Shown here one piece after another: positions 5,365 through 6,013 of a stretch of DNA of 6,013 bases (position 1 is the first letter of the stretch; each line of letters starts with the position of its first letter). Under the pieces are notes generated by a model, which was not told the origin of the DNA, ran no database searches, and worked only from the letters and a program-made list of their open reading frames with translations. Where the stretch lies: assembly GCA_035512775.1 (NCBI GenBank), contig DATKDI010000007.1, positions 1 through 6,013 on the forward strand, written 5' to 3'. Source of the stretch: JAJNBA01 sp035512775. GTDB taxonomy: Bacteria > Actinomycetota > UBA4738 > HRBIN12. A program made the translations under genes and the position numbers.

Positions 5365-5649
5365 ATGACCGATCACCCCCTCGAGCTTCTGCATGCGATC
5401 GCCGGGCCGGATGCTTAACGTGCTCACGGTCGCCGACACCACGCGGGTCGCCTCGTTCCTGCGCACGCAGGGCATCGACGCGCACGCCACAGCGGCGAGA
5501 CGGAGTCCGAACGCCGGCTGGAGCTCGAGGACGCCGTGATCAGCAACGATGTGAAGGCGCTCGTGGCGACCTCGGCGCTCGGGATGGGCTTCGACAAGCC
5601 GGACCTCGGCTTCGTGATCCACTACCAGGCGTCCGGGTCGGCGATCGTG
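5365..5649 (+). pseudogene. recQ: Remnant of a RecQ-family ATP-dependent DNA helicase
   Basis: Three pieces in two frames recall one RecQ-like protein. Piece one (ATG 5365, stop TAA 5416) encodes 17 residues, MTDHPLELLHAIAGPDA, like the N-terminus of actinobacterial RecQ homologues as I remember them. Piece two (5411-5488, another frame) reads NVLTVADTTRVASFLRTQGI, the start of the second RecA-like domain (motif IV region). Piece three returns to the first frame from about 5491: GETESERRLELEDAVISNDV, then VKALVATSALGMGFDKPDLG, which is RecQ motif V, then FVIHYQASGS. Homology stops near 5649; the frame runs on to TGA 5716-5718 without the expected motif VI (QQVGRAGR). Missing are Walker A, DEAH and all of domain one, motif VI and the C-terminal domains. 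A missing base near 5488 would explain the second frame change. It cannot encode a working helicase. An assembly error could mimic one frameshift, but not the large deletion. Confidence 0.82.
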
Positions 5650-5714
5650 TGGATGGTCGCTCCCCGTAGGCTCAAGGCGGGAACCGCGAGGGTGTCGATC
5701 GCGTCCCACGTCAC

Positions 5715-6013
5715 ATGACGAAGGCGATCGGTGGAGCGCTGGCGCTGGTCCTGGCCGCGTGCGCGTCCCCGACGGACCTGGCGGAGGGAGCCACGGACGT
5801 TGCCGCCTTCCGCTGTGAGCCGTCGGGAACGTGGGTGCAGCCCGAGGCGGTTTCTGTCCGCTCCGACGGCGTCCATCTCTCGATCGACAACCGGACCGAT
5901 CGGAAGCAGTCCGTGTACATGAGGATCGCGGGGGCGATCGGTCCGCTGACCGAGGTTGATGTCGGCGTCACCGAGACCGTCTCCACCTCCGGGCCGGGAT
6001 CGTGGGAGCTCCT
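5715..6013 (+). CDS. Predicted lipoprotein of unknown function, 3' partial
   Basis: The frame from ATG 5715 stays open to the window edge, giving 99 codons. The N-terminus is a short lipoprotein signal, MTKAIGGALALVLAACAS, with lipobox LAAC and lipidated Cys16, so the protein should be membrane-anchored outside the cytoplasm. The mature part has a second Cys (Cys34 in AFRCEPSGTW) and then alternating strand-like stretches: AVSVRSDGVHLSIDNRT (45-61), SVYMRIAG (66-73) and EVDVGVTETV (80-89). That suggests a beta-sandwich domain. I do not recognise a named family; it resembles small actinobacterial lipoproteins of unknown role. The ATG overlaps the TGA that ends the helicase-remnant frame (ATGA, 5715-5718). 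No ribosome site lies close upstream, and a TAGGCT at 5667-5672 is only a weak -10 candidate, so the start rests on the lipobox position. Third-position GC bias supports coding. Confidence 0.75.
   Translation, partial: MTKAIGGALALVLAACASPTDLAEGATDVAAFRCEPSGTWVQPEAVSVRSDGVHLSIDNRTDRKQSVYMRIAGAIGPLTEVDVGVTETVSTSGPGSWEL

Noticed and set aside
4836..5669. 277-codon plus-strand frame covering the NfeD start and the helicase relic
   Set aside because: It is an Arg-rich shadow, antisense to NfeD and out of frame with all three helicase pieces.
1..6013. CRISPR array, tRNA, rRNA, insertion sequence, phage or defence system
   Set aside because: Reading both strands gave no regularly spaced repeats, no tRNA cloverleaf, no transposase or integrase motif, and no toxin-antitoxin pair. 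The helicase relic alone does not indicate a defence system.

Overview
The window is GC-rich, uses GTG and TTG starts alongside ATG, and has strong purine-rich ribosome binding sites. Its coding frames are strongly biased to G or C in the third codon position. Together with the protein types (lipoproteins with an LAAC lipobox, a small monooxygenase-fold protein, an NfeD-slipin pair) this suggests a high-GC Gram-positive bacterium of the Actinomycetota, perhaps an environmental lineage. That assignment is inference from style and remembered family resemblance, not from a marker gene.

Layout. Positions 1-1713 (+) hold the 3' part of a large sialidase/BNR-repeat protein with four Asp-boxes; its start lies outside the window. 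A perfect 17-bp hairpin follows at 1728-1766. Next, 1876-2319 (+) encodes a cupredoxin lipoprotein with a complete type-1 copper ligand set and a Met/His-rich loop. A gene-poor stretch, 2320-2646, contains stem-loops and perhaps a decayed reading frame. On the minus strand, 2647-2946 encodes an ABM-type (dimeric alpha-beta barrel) protein with its own candidate promoter. Upstream of it lies a two-gene minus-strand operon: an NfeD-type membrane serine protease (3852-5228) followed by a slipin/stomatin (3064-3855), overlapping by four bases (GTGA). From 5365 on the plus strand, divergent from the operon, is a broken RecQ-family helicase: an N-terminal stub, the motif IV region in another frame, then the motif V region after a frameshift. 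At 5715 a new lipoprotein gene begins and runs off the right edge.

Function. The NfeD-slipin pair is a recognised membrane-proteolysis and membrane-organisation module. The sialidase-like protein and the two lipoproteins are probably envelope or exported proteins, so most of the intact genes act at or outside the membrane. The helicase relic is the only DNA-metabolism gene and looks dead. I found no CRISPR array, tRNA, rRNA, insertion sequence or phage gene, and no convincing undescribed multi-gene system. The points most worth a second look are the helicase relic and its junction with the downstream lipoprotein gene, the Met/His-rich cupredoxin with an inverted repeat in its leader, and the structured region after it.
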